Origin: Croceitalea dokdonensis DOKDO 023
Lineage (GTDB): Bacteria > Bacteroidota > Bacteroidia > Flavobacteriales > Flavobacteriaceae
DNA: 64,000 bases
Direction of reading: 5' to 3'
NCBI RefSeq assembly: GCF_001306415.1
Contig: NZ_LDJX01000001.1
Coordinates: 434,001 to 498,000, forward strand
Shown here: in pieces, positions 41,681 to 50,040 of the stretch
How the letters are laid out: each line of letters opens with the position of its first letter
Numbering within the stretch: the stretch's first letter is position 1
The notes under the pieces: model-generated
Databases searched by the model: none
Told to the model about the DNA's origin: nothing
Seen by the model: only the letters and a program-made list of their open reading frames with translations
Translations under genes and position numbers: made by a program

Positions 41681-44002
41681 CTAAGACAGTACCTCCAGTT
41701 TTGCAAAACGTAACAAGAGCTTTTTAACGTCACCACGTTCAAATTGTATTTCTGCTTTCTTGTCCTGCCCTACCCCTTCAATCTTAAGCACTTTTCCCCG
41801 CCCAAAACGGCTGTGGTTTACCGCTGCGCCTTCTGCCAATGCTGGGTTTAAGGGGGTCGCTTTTTGTGGGCTGGACAAGCTTGGTTTTAATTTTCTGAGC
41901 TTTCTTAATTGGTTCTCATTGGGCCTCCCTACCACCGGCGGGGTTCCGTTGGCAGGTTTTACCTGCCTTAGTTTACTCTTGTCCACCTCACCAAAAATAT
42001 TGGCATCTATCATGGATTTATAGCGGTAGCCATCATTCACCGGGGTCAGGTTTTCCACATAGGCTTCGTCAATCTCTTCCAAAAACCTGCTGGGTTCGGC
42101 ATCAATGAGCTTGCCCCAACGGTAGCGGTTTTGTGTGTAGGTAAGATAGGCCTGCTTTTCTGCCCGGGTAAGGGCCACATAAAATAACCGCCGCTCTTCT
42201 TCCAGCTCACTGCGGGTGTTCATGCTCATTGCAGAGGGGAACAGGTCTTCTTCCATGCCCACAATGTAGACGTACGGGAACTCCAGGCCTTTGGCCAGGT
42301 GAATCGTCATTAGGGCTACCCGGTCATCATCCCCAGTATCTTTGTCCAAATCCGTTGCCAAGGCCACATCTTCCAAAAATTCTGAAATACTACCGGTAGC
42401 ATCGGCCAATTCTTTTTGGCCCTCCACAAAATCCTTGATACCGTTAAGGAGTTCCTCAATATTTTCCATCCTCCCAATACCCTCTGGGGTGCCGTCCTTT
42501 TTAAATTCCAGTAACAAGCCCGTTTTCTTGGCCACATGTTCTGCCAAGGTAAAGGCATCCGTGCCTTGGTTCATGATCTGAAAACTTTTGACCATGGTCA
42601 CAAAATCCTCCAGTTTTCGTTGGGTGCCCGCATTGATCTTTAATTGCAGTTTGGCAAGGTTTTCCATGACCTCAAAAATAGACCGTCCGTAGTGGTTTGC
42701 CGCTACCGTTAGCTTGTCTACCGTGGTCTGCCCAATTCCCCTAGAGGGAAAGTTAATGACCCGTTTTAGGGCCTCCTCATCCTTGGGATTGATCACCAGG
42801 CGTAAATAGGCCAGTACATCCTTAATTTCCTTACGCTGATAAAAAGAGAGCCCACCGTAGATACGATACGGGATATCCCGCTTTCTAAGGGCATCCTCAA
42901 TGGCCCTGGATTGGGAATTGGTCCTGTAGAGTACGGCAAACTCGCCGTTGCCCATTTGGTGGTTCATTCTATTGTCCCAAATGGAGGAGGCTACATAACG
43001 GCCTTCCTCGGCATCGGTAACACTGCGGTGGATAATAATTTTATTTCCTTGGTCATTTGCGGTCCAAACCACTTTTTCCAATTGGTTCTTGTTTTTGGCG
43101 ATAATGCTATTGGCCGCGTTAACGATATTTTTGGTAGACCTGTAGTTCTGTTCCAACCTATACATCCCTACATCCCCGTAATCCCGTTGAAAGTTTAAAA
43201 TATTGCTGATGTTGGCCCCACGGAAGGAGTAGATACTCTGTGCATCATCCCCAACCACACAGATATTTTGGTACCTATCTGCCAAGGCCTTTACAATCAA
43301 ATATTGGGAGTGGTTGGTATCCTGGTACTCATCTACCAAGATGTACCTAAAACGGTCTTGGTACTTCATCAGCACCTCTGGAAAGCGGGTCAGCAGTTCG
43401 TTGGTGCGTAAGAGCAGGTCGTCAAAATCCATCGCGCCAGCTTTAAAGCATCGGTCTACATAATTTTGGTAAATTTCGCCCAATCGGGGTCGTTTTGCCA
43501 TGGCGTCCGCTTCCACCAGTTCCGGATTCTGGAAATAGGCCTTTACCGTGATCAAACTGTTTTTATAGGAAGAAATCCTATTTTGTATCTGCTTGTATTT
43601 GTAAATATCCTTGTCCAGGCCCATTTCCTTGATAATGGACGCGATGAGGCGCTGGGAGTCTTGGGTGTCGTAAATGGTAAAGTTACTGGGATAGCCTAGT
43701 TTATGGCCATCAAATCTAAGCAGTTTTGCAAAAACGGAGTGAAAGGTTCCCATCCATAGGTTCTTGGCCTCCGAGTTACCAACAATGTCCGCAATACGTT
43801 TTTTCATTTCCCGGGCCGCCTTGTTGGTAAAGGTCAGCGCTAGGATATTAAAGGAGTCCACCCCCAAATCCATTAAATGCGCAATACGGTAGGTAAGCAC
43901 CCTGGTCTTCCCGGAACCTGCACCTGCAATGACCATTAGGGGGCCATCCTTGTGCAATACCGGTGCCCTTTGGGCTTCATTTAACTCATCTATATAAGAC
44001 AT
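41681..44002 (-). CDS. uvrD: ATP-dependent DNA helicase UvrD/PcrA
   Basis: A 773-residue SF1A helicase: motif I AGAGSGKT, DEYQDTNHSQY, GDDAQSIYSFRGA, the motif IV-VI stretches (ALMTIHLAKGLEFPYV, RRLFYVALTRAEK), and a C-terminal Tudor-like domain (AAVNHSRFGRGKVLKI). It unwinds DNA in mismatch and excision repair and clears RecA or RNA polymerase. The ATG at 44002 fits the family start (SYIDELNEAQ); another in-frame ATG is five codons upstream. It marks the right border of the accessory island. Confidence 0.95.
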   Translation of the reverse strand: MSYIDELNEAQRAPVLHKDGPLMVIAGAGSGKTRVLTYRIAHLMDLGVDSFNILALTFTNKAAREMKKRIADIVGNSEAKNLWMGTFHSVFAKLLRFDGHKLGYPSNFTIYDTQDSQRLIASIIKEMGLDKDIYKYKQIQNRISSYKNSLITVKAYFQNPELVEADAMAKRPRLGEIYQNYVDRCFKAGAMDFDDLLLRTNELLTRFPEVLMKYQDRFRYILVDEYQDTNHSQYLIVKALADRYQNICVVGDDAQSIYSFRGANISNILNFQRDYGDVGMYRLEQNYRSTKNIVNAANSIIAKNKNQLEKVVWTANDQGNKIIIHRSVTDAEEGRYVASSIWDNRMNHQMGNGEFAVLYRTNSQSRAIEDALRKRDIPYRIYGGLSFYQRKEIKDVLAYLRLVINPKDEEALKRVINFPSRGIGQTTVDKLTVAANHYGRSIFEVMENLAKLQLKINAGTQRKLEDFVTMVKSFQIMNQGTDAFTLAEHVAKKTGLLLEFKKDGTPEGIGRMENIEELLNGIKDFVEGQKELADATGSISEFLEDVALATDLDKDTGDDDRVALMTIHLAKGLEFPYVYIVGMEEDLFPSAMSMNTRSELEEERRLFYVALTRAEKQAYLTYTQNRYRWGKLIDAEPSRFLEEIDEAYVENLTPVNDGYRYKSMIDANIFGEVDKSKLRQVKPANGTPPVVGRPNENQLRKLRKLKPSLSSPQKATPLNPALAEGAAVNHSRFGRGKVLKIEGVGQDKKAEIQFERGDVKKLLLRFAKLEVLS

Positions 44003-44124
44003 AGCGTTTCTGAACATTAAAGAAGGTGAAATTAGCCATTCTACCCCTTATCCTAAAAGATAGCTTTAAATAGTTTTGAACAGTAAAATGGATTTTCCTT
44101 TGAATTTGAATATATTTAGCCCAT

Positions 44125-44661
44125 ATGAAAAAGGTACTCATCATTTTGGCCAGTTGCGGTGCCGTTTGGGGGAGCTTGGCGCAGGAAAAGAAGGCCGGCC
44201 CCATCATCCAGGATTACGGTAAGGTCTGGGAAATTGGGCACCAAGAGTATAAAATACGTCCAAATTCCGTTTTTAAGGTAGTTTTTGATATTATGGACAG
44301 CCCGGAAGACGTGCAACAGCGAAATGCCAGTATAGAGACCGCTGCCAGATTTTTAAATATGCACGGGCAAAATGGGGTTTCCCCAGAGCGGATGAAGGTG
44401 GCATTGGTGGTCCACAACAAAGCTTCCAAGGATATTATTACGGATAGTGCCTACCAAAAACGCTTTGGAACAAACAATCCAAACGCCAAGATGGTACAGC
44501 AACTCATGGATGCAGGGGTGGAATTTATCTTTTGTGGGCAGTCTTCCCTTTCCCGGGATTTTCCCAAAGAGGAAACCATTGCAGGGGTGCAGCTTTCCCT
44601 TTCTGCCATGACCGCATTGATACAATTACAAAACGAAGGCTACCGCCTGATAAAATTTTAA
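44125..44661 (+). CDS. secreted DsrE-family protein
   Basis: A 178-residue protein with a signal peptide (1-19, SLAQ) and a DsrE/DsrF-like fold (KVALVVHNKASKDI, then LMDAGVEFIFCGQS). The single conserved cysteine in FIFCGQS corresponds to the sulfur-carrier position of some DsrE proteins, so a persulfide or thiol role outside the cytoplasm is possible. The next gene, an amidohydrolase, follows after 11 bases; the two are probably co-transcribed. Confidence 0.85.
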   Translation: MKKVLIILASCGAVWGSLAQEKKAGPIIQDYGKVWEIGHQEYKIRPNSVFKVVFDIMDSPEDVQQRNASIETAARFLNMHGQNGVSPERMKVALVVHNKASKDIITDSAYQKRFGTNNPNAKMVQQLMDAGVEFIFCGQSSLSRDFPKEETIAGVQLSLSAMTALIQLQNEGYRLIKF

Positions 44662-44672
44662 ATACCGATACT

Positions 44673-45953
44673 ATGAGAACGATATTATTATGCGCCTTTG
44701 GCCTATGTACTGCCGGACTTTTTGCACAGGGTCCCAATTTGGATAAAGACTATGCGGCCATTGAAAACAAGGTGATTGAGTGGCGGCATGACATTCACCA
44801 AAACCCAGAATTGGGAAATAGGGAGTTTAAGACTGCCGAAAAAATTGCCAACCATTTAAAATCTTTGGGGATAGACGTTACCACTGGTGTGGCCCATACC
44901 GGGGTGGTTGGCCTGCTTAAAGGCAATTTGCCAGGCAAGGTAGTTGCCCTGCGCGCAGATATTGATGCGCTTCCCGTTACCGAACGGAACGATTTACCCT
45001 TTAAATCTACCGTAACCACTGAGTTTTTAGGGGAAAAAGTAGGTGTGATGCACGCTTGCGGACATGATACCCATACCGCAATTTTGATGGGCGTGGCAGA
45101 AATTCTGTCCAAAAATAAGGACAAGATAAAGGGAACGGTGAAATTTATTTTCCAACCTGCGGAGGAAGGTCCACCACCTGGTGAGGAAGGTGGGGCATTG
45201 CTTATGGTCAAGGAAGGGGTAATGGAAAACCCCAAGGTGGATGCCATCTTTGGATTGCACATCAATTCACAGACCCCAGTAGGCATGATCAGGTACAAAT
45301 CTGGAGGTACCATGGCAGCGGCCCAAAGCTTTACCATAAAGGTGAACGGAAAACAGAGCCACGGTTCACAACCTTGGGGCGGTGTGGACCCCATCTTGAT
45401 CAGTGCAAAAATTATTGATGGACTACAGACCATTATCAGCCGTGAGACGGAGCTTACCAATGAAGCGGCGGTGATTACCGTTGGAAAGATCAAAAGCGGG
45501 GTTCGTTTTAACATCATCCCAGAAAGTGCAGAAATGATCGGTACCATCAGAACCTTGGATTATGACATGAAGGACAAGCTCAATAAGCGGATGGTAGAAA
45601 TGGTGGAGACCATTGCCAAAGCTTATGGCGGTACCGCAACCTGTGAAATAAAGGACGCTACCGATATCACCTACAACGATCCCGCCTTGGTGACCCAAAT
45701 GTTGCCCACCTTGGAACGGGTGGCGGGCAGCAAAAATGTGGTGACCCAAAAAGCGGTGACAGGAGCCGAGGATTTCTCCTATTTTCAGCGCGAAGCACCC
45801 GGTTTCTTCTTTTTTCTGGGTGGCATGACCCCGGGTACCACGGAATCCTTTCCGCACCACACCCCAGATTTTTTGATAGATGATACTGGGATGCAGTTGG
45901 GCGTTAAGGCGATGACGGAATTGACCTTGGATTATTTGAATGCTGGCTCTTAA
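44673..45953 (+). CDS. M20-family amidohydrolase (N-acyl amino acid hydrolase type), secreted
   Basis: A 426-residue zinc enzyme with a signal peptide (1-19, GLFAQ). M20 motifs are complete: HACGHDTHTA, the catalytic glutamates in EEGPPPGEEGG, the dimerisation-domain HGSQPWGG, and GAEDFSYF. Relatives remove acyl groups from amino acids such as hippurate or indole-3-acetyl conjugates. The ATG at 44673 follows the DsrE stop by 11 bases; longer in-frame starts would run through that gene. The physiological substrate is unknown. Confidence 0.9.
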   Translation: MRTILLCAFGLCTAGLFAQGPNLDKDYAAIENKVIEWRHDIHQNPELGNREFKTAEKIANHLKSLGIDVTTGVAHTGVVGLLKGNLPGKVVALRADIDALPVTERNDLPFKSTVTTEFLGEKVGVMHACGHDTHTAILMGVAEILSKNKDKIKGTVKFIFQPAEEGPPPGEEGGALLMVKEGVMENPKVDAIFGLHINSQTPVGMIRYKSGGTMAAAQSFTIKVNGKQSHGSQPWGGVDPILISAKIIDGLQTIISRETELTNEAAVITVGKIKSGVRFNIIPESAEMIGTIRTLDYDMKDKLNKRMVEMVETIAKAYGGTATCEIKDATDITYNDPALVTQMLPTLERVAGSKNVVTQKAVTGAEDFSYFQREAPGFFFFLGGMTPGTTESFPHHTPDFLIDDTGMQLGVKAMTELTLDYLNAGS

Positions 45954-45961
45954 TGACTATT

Positions 45962-46028
45962 GTCATTCTAAGGGAAATTGAATAGAGCGAAGCATCTAAG
46001 AGGGATTCTTCACTGCGTTCAGAATGAC
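45962..46028. repeat. GTCATTCT palindromic intergenic repeat
   Basis: GTCATTCT at the left end and AGAATGAC at the right are perfect inverted ends, with GAGCGAAGCATCT and CACTGCGTTC inside. I recognise this as a common dispersed repeat of Bacteroidota chromosomes. It lies between the amidohydrolase and the glutamate synthase-type gene. Confidence 0.75.
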
Positions 46029-46059
46029 CAATCCTAATCAATACTAACAAATTTTTAAA

Positions 46060-47604
46060 ATGGAGTTTATTTTACCGTGGTGGTCTTGGATTCTTATTTT
46101 TTTGCTCATCGTGGTCATTTGGGACATCTTTATACAGCGGTCGCATACCATTAAACACAACTTTCCTGTGGTGGGGCATTTGCGATATTGGTTGGAAAGC
46201 ATAGGCCCAGAAATGCGGCAATATTTTGTGGCCAACAACCGCGAAGAACTTCCGTTCAACAGGATTGAAAGGGGATGGATCTATGCATCGGCCAAGAAAG
46301 AGAACAATTATGAAGGCTTTGGAACGGACCGTGATATCTATGCCCATCAACATATTTTCGTTAAAAATGCCATGATCGGGTACCAACTGCCCGTGAAGCA
46401 TCCCAACCAAACGGACCCTTATTTTTTGCCCTGCGCCAAGGTCATTGGGGCCTTTAACAAAAGAAAGAGGCCATTTAGGCCCGCCTCCATCATCAATGTC
46501 TCTGCCATGAGCTTTGGTTCATTATCTGCGGCCGCTGTGGAAGCCATGAACAAGGGGGTGCAAAAGGCCAATGCCTACCACAATACAGGGGAAGGTGGAT
46601 TATCTCCCTACCACAAGCAAGGCGGGGACGTCGTCTTTCATTTTGGTACCGATTATTTTGGGGTTAGATCCAAAGAGGGTAATTTCTCCATGGAAAAAAT
46701 GACGGATTTGGTACGTGCCAACCCCTGCATCAGGGCCATAGAAATTAAACTTTCCCAGGGGGCCAAACCTGGAAAGGGCGGCGTATTGCCCGGCGCCAAA
46801 ATCACCAAGGAAATAGCGGAGATACGCGGGGTGGAGGTCGGGAAGGATGTGCTCTCCCCTGCCACGCATAAGGCGTTTAGCACTATTGAGGAACTTTTGG
46901 ACCTTATTGAGGATATCGCCACGGCCACCGGTCTACCCGTGGGCATTAAGGCCGCCATTGGGAAATTGGACCAATGGGAGGCATTGGCAGACCTGATGAA
47001 ACAACGGGGGAGCGGGCCAGATTTTATAACCATTGATGGTGGCGAAGGTGGAACCGGTGCGGCCCCACCCAGTTTTGCAGACCATGTTTCCCTTCCTTGG
47101 GTATACGGTTTTGCCAGTATCTATAAACTTTTTGTACAAAAAGGCTTAACGGAACGCATTGTGTTTATTGGAAGCGGTAAACTGGGTTTTCCGGCGAAAG
47201 CGGCTATGGCCTTTGCCATGGGGGTTGATGTGATCAACGTGGCGCGCGAAGCCATGATGAGCATTGGTTGCATCCAGGCCCAGGTTTGCCACACCAATCG
47301 CTGCCCTGCTGGGGTGGCCACCCAAAGCAAATGGTTGCAAAAAGGGATTAACGTTCCATTAAAATCGGACCGGTTGGCACAGTATTTTAAGACCTTTAGA
47401 AAGGAGTTCTTGGAAGTCACGCATGCGGCAGGATATGAACATCCTTGTCAATTTACCATGAACGATATCCAAGTTAATGTGGATGATGATTACCTTAGCA
47501 GCGACTTAAAAACGGTGTATGGCTATGACAAAACCCCAGTCCCGTTTGAATCCATGCAAAAACTATACGACTGTCACCACCTTGGTGGCGGCCCCAATAC
47601 GTAA
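46060..47604 (+). CDS. FMN-binding glutamate synthase family protein, membrane-anchored
   Basis: A 514-residue protein equal to the central FMN/synthase domain of glutamate synthase, without the glutaminase domain. An N-terminal hydrophobic helix (WSWILIFLLIVVIWDIFI) anchors it. FMN-binding and catalytic regions include DGGEGGTGAAPPSF and the cluster-type stretch CHTNRCPAGVATQ. With the ammonia-producing domain absent, the reaction is unclear; archaeal-type GOGAT or another oxidoreductase is possible. The next gene starts four bases after its stop. Confidence 0.88.
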   Translation: MEFILPWWSWILIFLLIVVIWDIFIQRSHTIKHNFPVVGHLRYWLESIGPEMRQYFVANNREELPFNRIERGWIYASAKKENNYEGFGTDRDIYAHQHIFVKNAMIGYQLPVKHPNQTDPYFLPCAKVIGAFNKRKRPFRPASIINVSAMSFGSLSAAAVEAMNKGVQKANAYHNTGEGGLSPYHKQGGDVVFHFGTDYFGVRSKEGNFSMEKMTDLVRANPCIRAIEIKLSQGAKPGKGGVLPGAKITKEIAEIRGVEVGKDVLSPATHKAFSTIEELLDLIEDIATATGLPVGIKAAIGKLDQWEALADLMKQRGSGPDFITIDGGEGGTGAAPPSFADHVSLPWVYGFASIYKLFVQKGLTERIVFIGSGKLGFPAKAAMAFAMGVDVINVAREAMMSIGCIQAQVCHTNRCPAGVATQSKWLQKGINVPLKSDRLAQYFKTFRKEFLEVTHAAGYEHPCQFTMNDIQVNVDDDYLSSDLKTVYGYDKTPVPFESMQKLYDCHHLGGGPNT

Positions 47605-47607
47605 CCT

Positions 47608-48375
47608 ATGAAGACTAGAACCGTACTTGTGTTGCTAACCGGAATCTGCTGTTTTACCCTACAGGCGCAAAAAAAAAGTGAACTCATTGCCAAAGTGGGA
47701 GAACTGGAGAACACCGTAAGATTATTGAACGACTCCATATCCATTGCCCAACGCCAAATAAAATCGGCAAATGCGAAAGCCGAATTATTTGAAAAAGAAA
47801 ATACAGACTTAAGGGCGGCAAACAATACCCTGTTGAGCAACCTGACCAACTTTTCCAAAATCTCAAAACAGAATACGGAATCTGTGAACTCCGCTTTGAC
47901 CAGCCTTAAAAAGAAAGAGGAGCAGTTGCGGGTCATTACCGATACATTTTCTAAAAATGATTCCATAGCCATTGCCATTTTTACCCAGATTAAACAGACC
48001 ATGGGTCCAGAAGTAAAAGCAGGGGTGTCTAATGGTAGTGTTATTGTTTCAGGAAGTTTTGACCAGTTGTTTGGTGGGGACAGCGCAGCAAAATTAACTG
48101 AGGACGGAACCAATTGGACCACCAAAATTGGGGAAATCATTAAAGCAAACCCAGACAGGGCCGTTGTGGTAGAGGGACTCAATATTACTGGGGAATTGGA
48201 TATTACCTACGCCCAGGCCGCTGCAGTTGCCAATGGTCTATCAAAAACAGATGGCGTGGATGCTGGCCGTATACAGCTTGTGGTTAAAGACGGGAATTTT
48301 AAGGAAGGGATCAATGTAAAACTTGCCCCGGACCATCAGGCCTTTTATTCCATGGTTAAAAAGGAATTCCAGTAG
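47608..48375 (+). CDS. secreted coiled-coil protein, degenerate OmpA-domain paralogue
   Basis: A 255-residue protein with a signal peptide (1-20, FTLQAQ) and a coiled coil (about 22-110). The C-terminal part keeps the general OmpA fold spacing (GSVIVSGSFDQLF, VVVEGLN, ITYAQAAAVANGL), but the peptidoglycan-binding HTD and arginine residues are gone. The ending FYSMV matches FYSMI in the OmpA lipoprotein at 26221-27072. Loss of cell-wall binding is inferred. Confidence 0.65.
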   Translation: MKTRTVLVLLTGICCFTLQAQKKSELIAKVGELENTVRLLNDSISIAQRQIKSANAKAELFEKENTDLRAANNTLLSNLTNFSKISKQNTESVNSALTSLKKKEEQLRVITDTFSKNDSIAIAIFTQIKQTMGPEVKAGVSNGSVIVSGSFDQLFGGDSAAKLTEDGTNWTTKIGEIIKANPDRAVVVEGLNITGELDITYAQAAAVANGLSKTDGVDAGRIQLVVKDGNFKEGINVKLAPDHQAFYSMVKKEFQ

Positions 48376-48435
48376 CTTTTGATATAATTTTAGGGTTAAA
48401 ACTGCGTTCTTAAGTCAATAAAATAAAACCGACCC

Positions 48436-48954
48436 ATGACTGGAGATCAAATCTTTCAATTATTCGCTTATCTACTGCCATCTGTTGTAACGGGGGCCAT
48501 TGCCTTTTACTTTTTTAGGATGCATACCAACAATGAAGAGGGACGTAGGCGGTTTTTGTTGCATAAAGATTCCCAAAAGGATACCTTACCCATTAGGCTA
48601 CAGGCTTATGAGCGCATGGTTTTGTTTTTAGAGCGTATTGCCATCAATAATCTTGTGGTGCGCGTAGCGCCCCAGGGCCAGGACAAAACCAAATATGAAA
48701 ACCTGCTCATCAAACAAATAGAACAGGAATTTGAGCACAACCTTTCCCAGCAGATTTACATGACGGACGAGTGTTGGAACGTGATCAAAGCGGCCAAAAG
48801 CACAACCATAAAAATCATCCGCTCCGCTGCCATGAGCCAATCCGAAACGGCGGACAAATTACGCGAGGATATCCTAAACCAAACCTTGGACAAACAATCT
48901 CCATCCGCTACGGCACTTTCCTACATCAAAAAAGAATTGAGTGCGCTTTGGTAA
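48436..48954 (+). CDS. conserved membrane-anchored protein of unknown function
   Basis: A 172-residue protein with one N-terminal membrane helix (about 7-27, FAYLLPSVVTGAIAFYFF) followed by a helical cytoplasmic part with the characteristic LPIRLQAYERMVLFLERI. I associate this pattern with an uncharacterised Bacteroidota family (a DUF, possibly DUF7935). No catalytic residues stand out. It follows the coiled-coil protein gene by 60 bases in the same direction. Confidence 0.65.
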   Translation: MTGDQIFQLFAYLLPSVVTGAIAFYFFRMHTNNEEGRRRFLLHKDSQKDTLPIRLQAYERMVLFLERIAINNLVVRVAPQGQDKTKYENLLIKQIEQEFEHNLSQQIYMTDECWNVIKAAKSTTIKIIRSAAMSQSETADKLREDILNQTLDKQSPSATALSYIKKELSALW

Positions 48955-49125
48955 AAAGCCCTCTAAACCCCAAGTAGGTCAAAGGTTCCTTTTATCCAAC
49001 TTAGCGTAATTAGTATTTAGGAACAGCGGAAAAACAAAAGGACAAAAGAGTTGTGCGTTTGGCACATTACCAGACAGGACAATTTTATGCAACCCTAAGT
49101 TGATGCTTCTTAAGCCAGCACGTCT

Positions 49126-50040
49126 TTATTCCTGCACGCCTGGATCTATAGGCATACTTTCTGCATTCTTGTTCTTGGCATAGAGATAGCCTTTTTTCCA
49201 CCAGAGGGTCATTTTCTTTTTGTTGAAAACGAGGGAGTTTACCGTTAATATGGTGGGGGTATAATACAGGTTGATAATGGCATTTTTCTGATTCGCCACC
49301 AATTTTCCTATCCGGATATTTTGGTGTTCTATGCGATCCAAAATAAAGCTCAACATGCTGGTAAGGAGTTCAAACGGATTTCTTGAAGGAACCCTGTTCA
49401 TATAGTTTACTTCTGTATGTAGAACAATGACATCTACTTCCGTTGCCCCACGCCGTATAGCCTCTTCAATGGGTACGATGCTTCCCAAACCACCATCAGC
49501 ATATTCACAACCCTCTTTGCGAACCAAACTCATAAACGGAATGTAGTTGGCGGACACCCATATCCAGTCGCAAAAATCTTCATAGGTACAGTCTTTAATG
49601 GACTTGTATTCTACCTGGTTTAGACTAAGGTTGGACACTGTAATGACCACATCCGGACGTGCTGCCTTTAATTCTTGAAACTCGTTAAAAGTGAGACTGT
49701 CTTGTATATGTTGTCTAAGATTTTCACTTTCTCCAAACGTTTTTTTACCCCTAAAAAAGTTTTTGAGCACGTTCCAATGGTCAATGGAAATTTCATCTAC
49801 CCCGTACTTTTTCTTTACGACGAAGGGACAATTATTAAAAATGGTCTTTTGGGTAACATTGCTATAGATTTCCTTGATTTTATCCAGTTTTCCCAGCGCA
49901 AGGTGAGAAATCAAAAGACTCCCGGTAGAGGTGCCCACAAAAATATCATAGTCATGCTTGGCCTCTTCAATCAAAAATTGTGCAACACCACCGGCAAAGG
50001 CCCCTTTACTGCCCCCACCGGAAATTACCAACGCTCTCAT
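49126..50040 (-). CDS. patatin-like phospholipase
   Basis: A 304-residue patatin fold with a Ser-Asp dyad: oxyanion loop GGGSKGAF at the N-terminus, nucleophile elbow GTSTG (Ser38), and the aspartate in YADGGLGSIVP. It lacks a signal peptide and probably acts on membrane lipids from the cytoplasmic side. Its ATG overlaps the stop of the upstream M1 aminopeptidase (ATGA), so the two are translationally coupled; the reason is not evident. Confidence 0.9.
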   Translation of the reverse strand: MRALVISGGGSKGAFAGGVAQFLIEEAKHDYDIFVGTSTGSLLISHLALGKLDKIKEIYSNVTQKTIFNNCPFVVKKKYGVDEISIDHWNVLKNFFRGKKTFGESENLRQHIQDSLTFNEFQELKAARPDVVITVSNLSLNQVEYKSIKDCTYEDFCDWIWVSANYIPFMSLVRKEGCEYADGGLGSIVPIEEAIRRGATEVDVIVLHTEVNYMNRVPSRNPFELLTSMLSFILDRIEHQNIRIGKLVANQKNAIINLYYTPTILTVNSLVFNKKKMTLWWKKGYLYAKNKNAESMPIDPGVQE

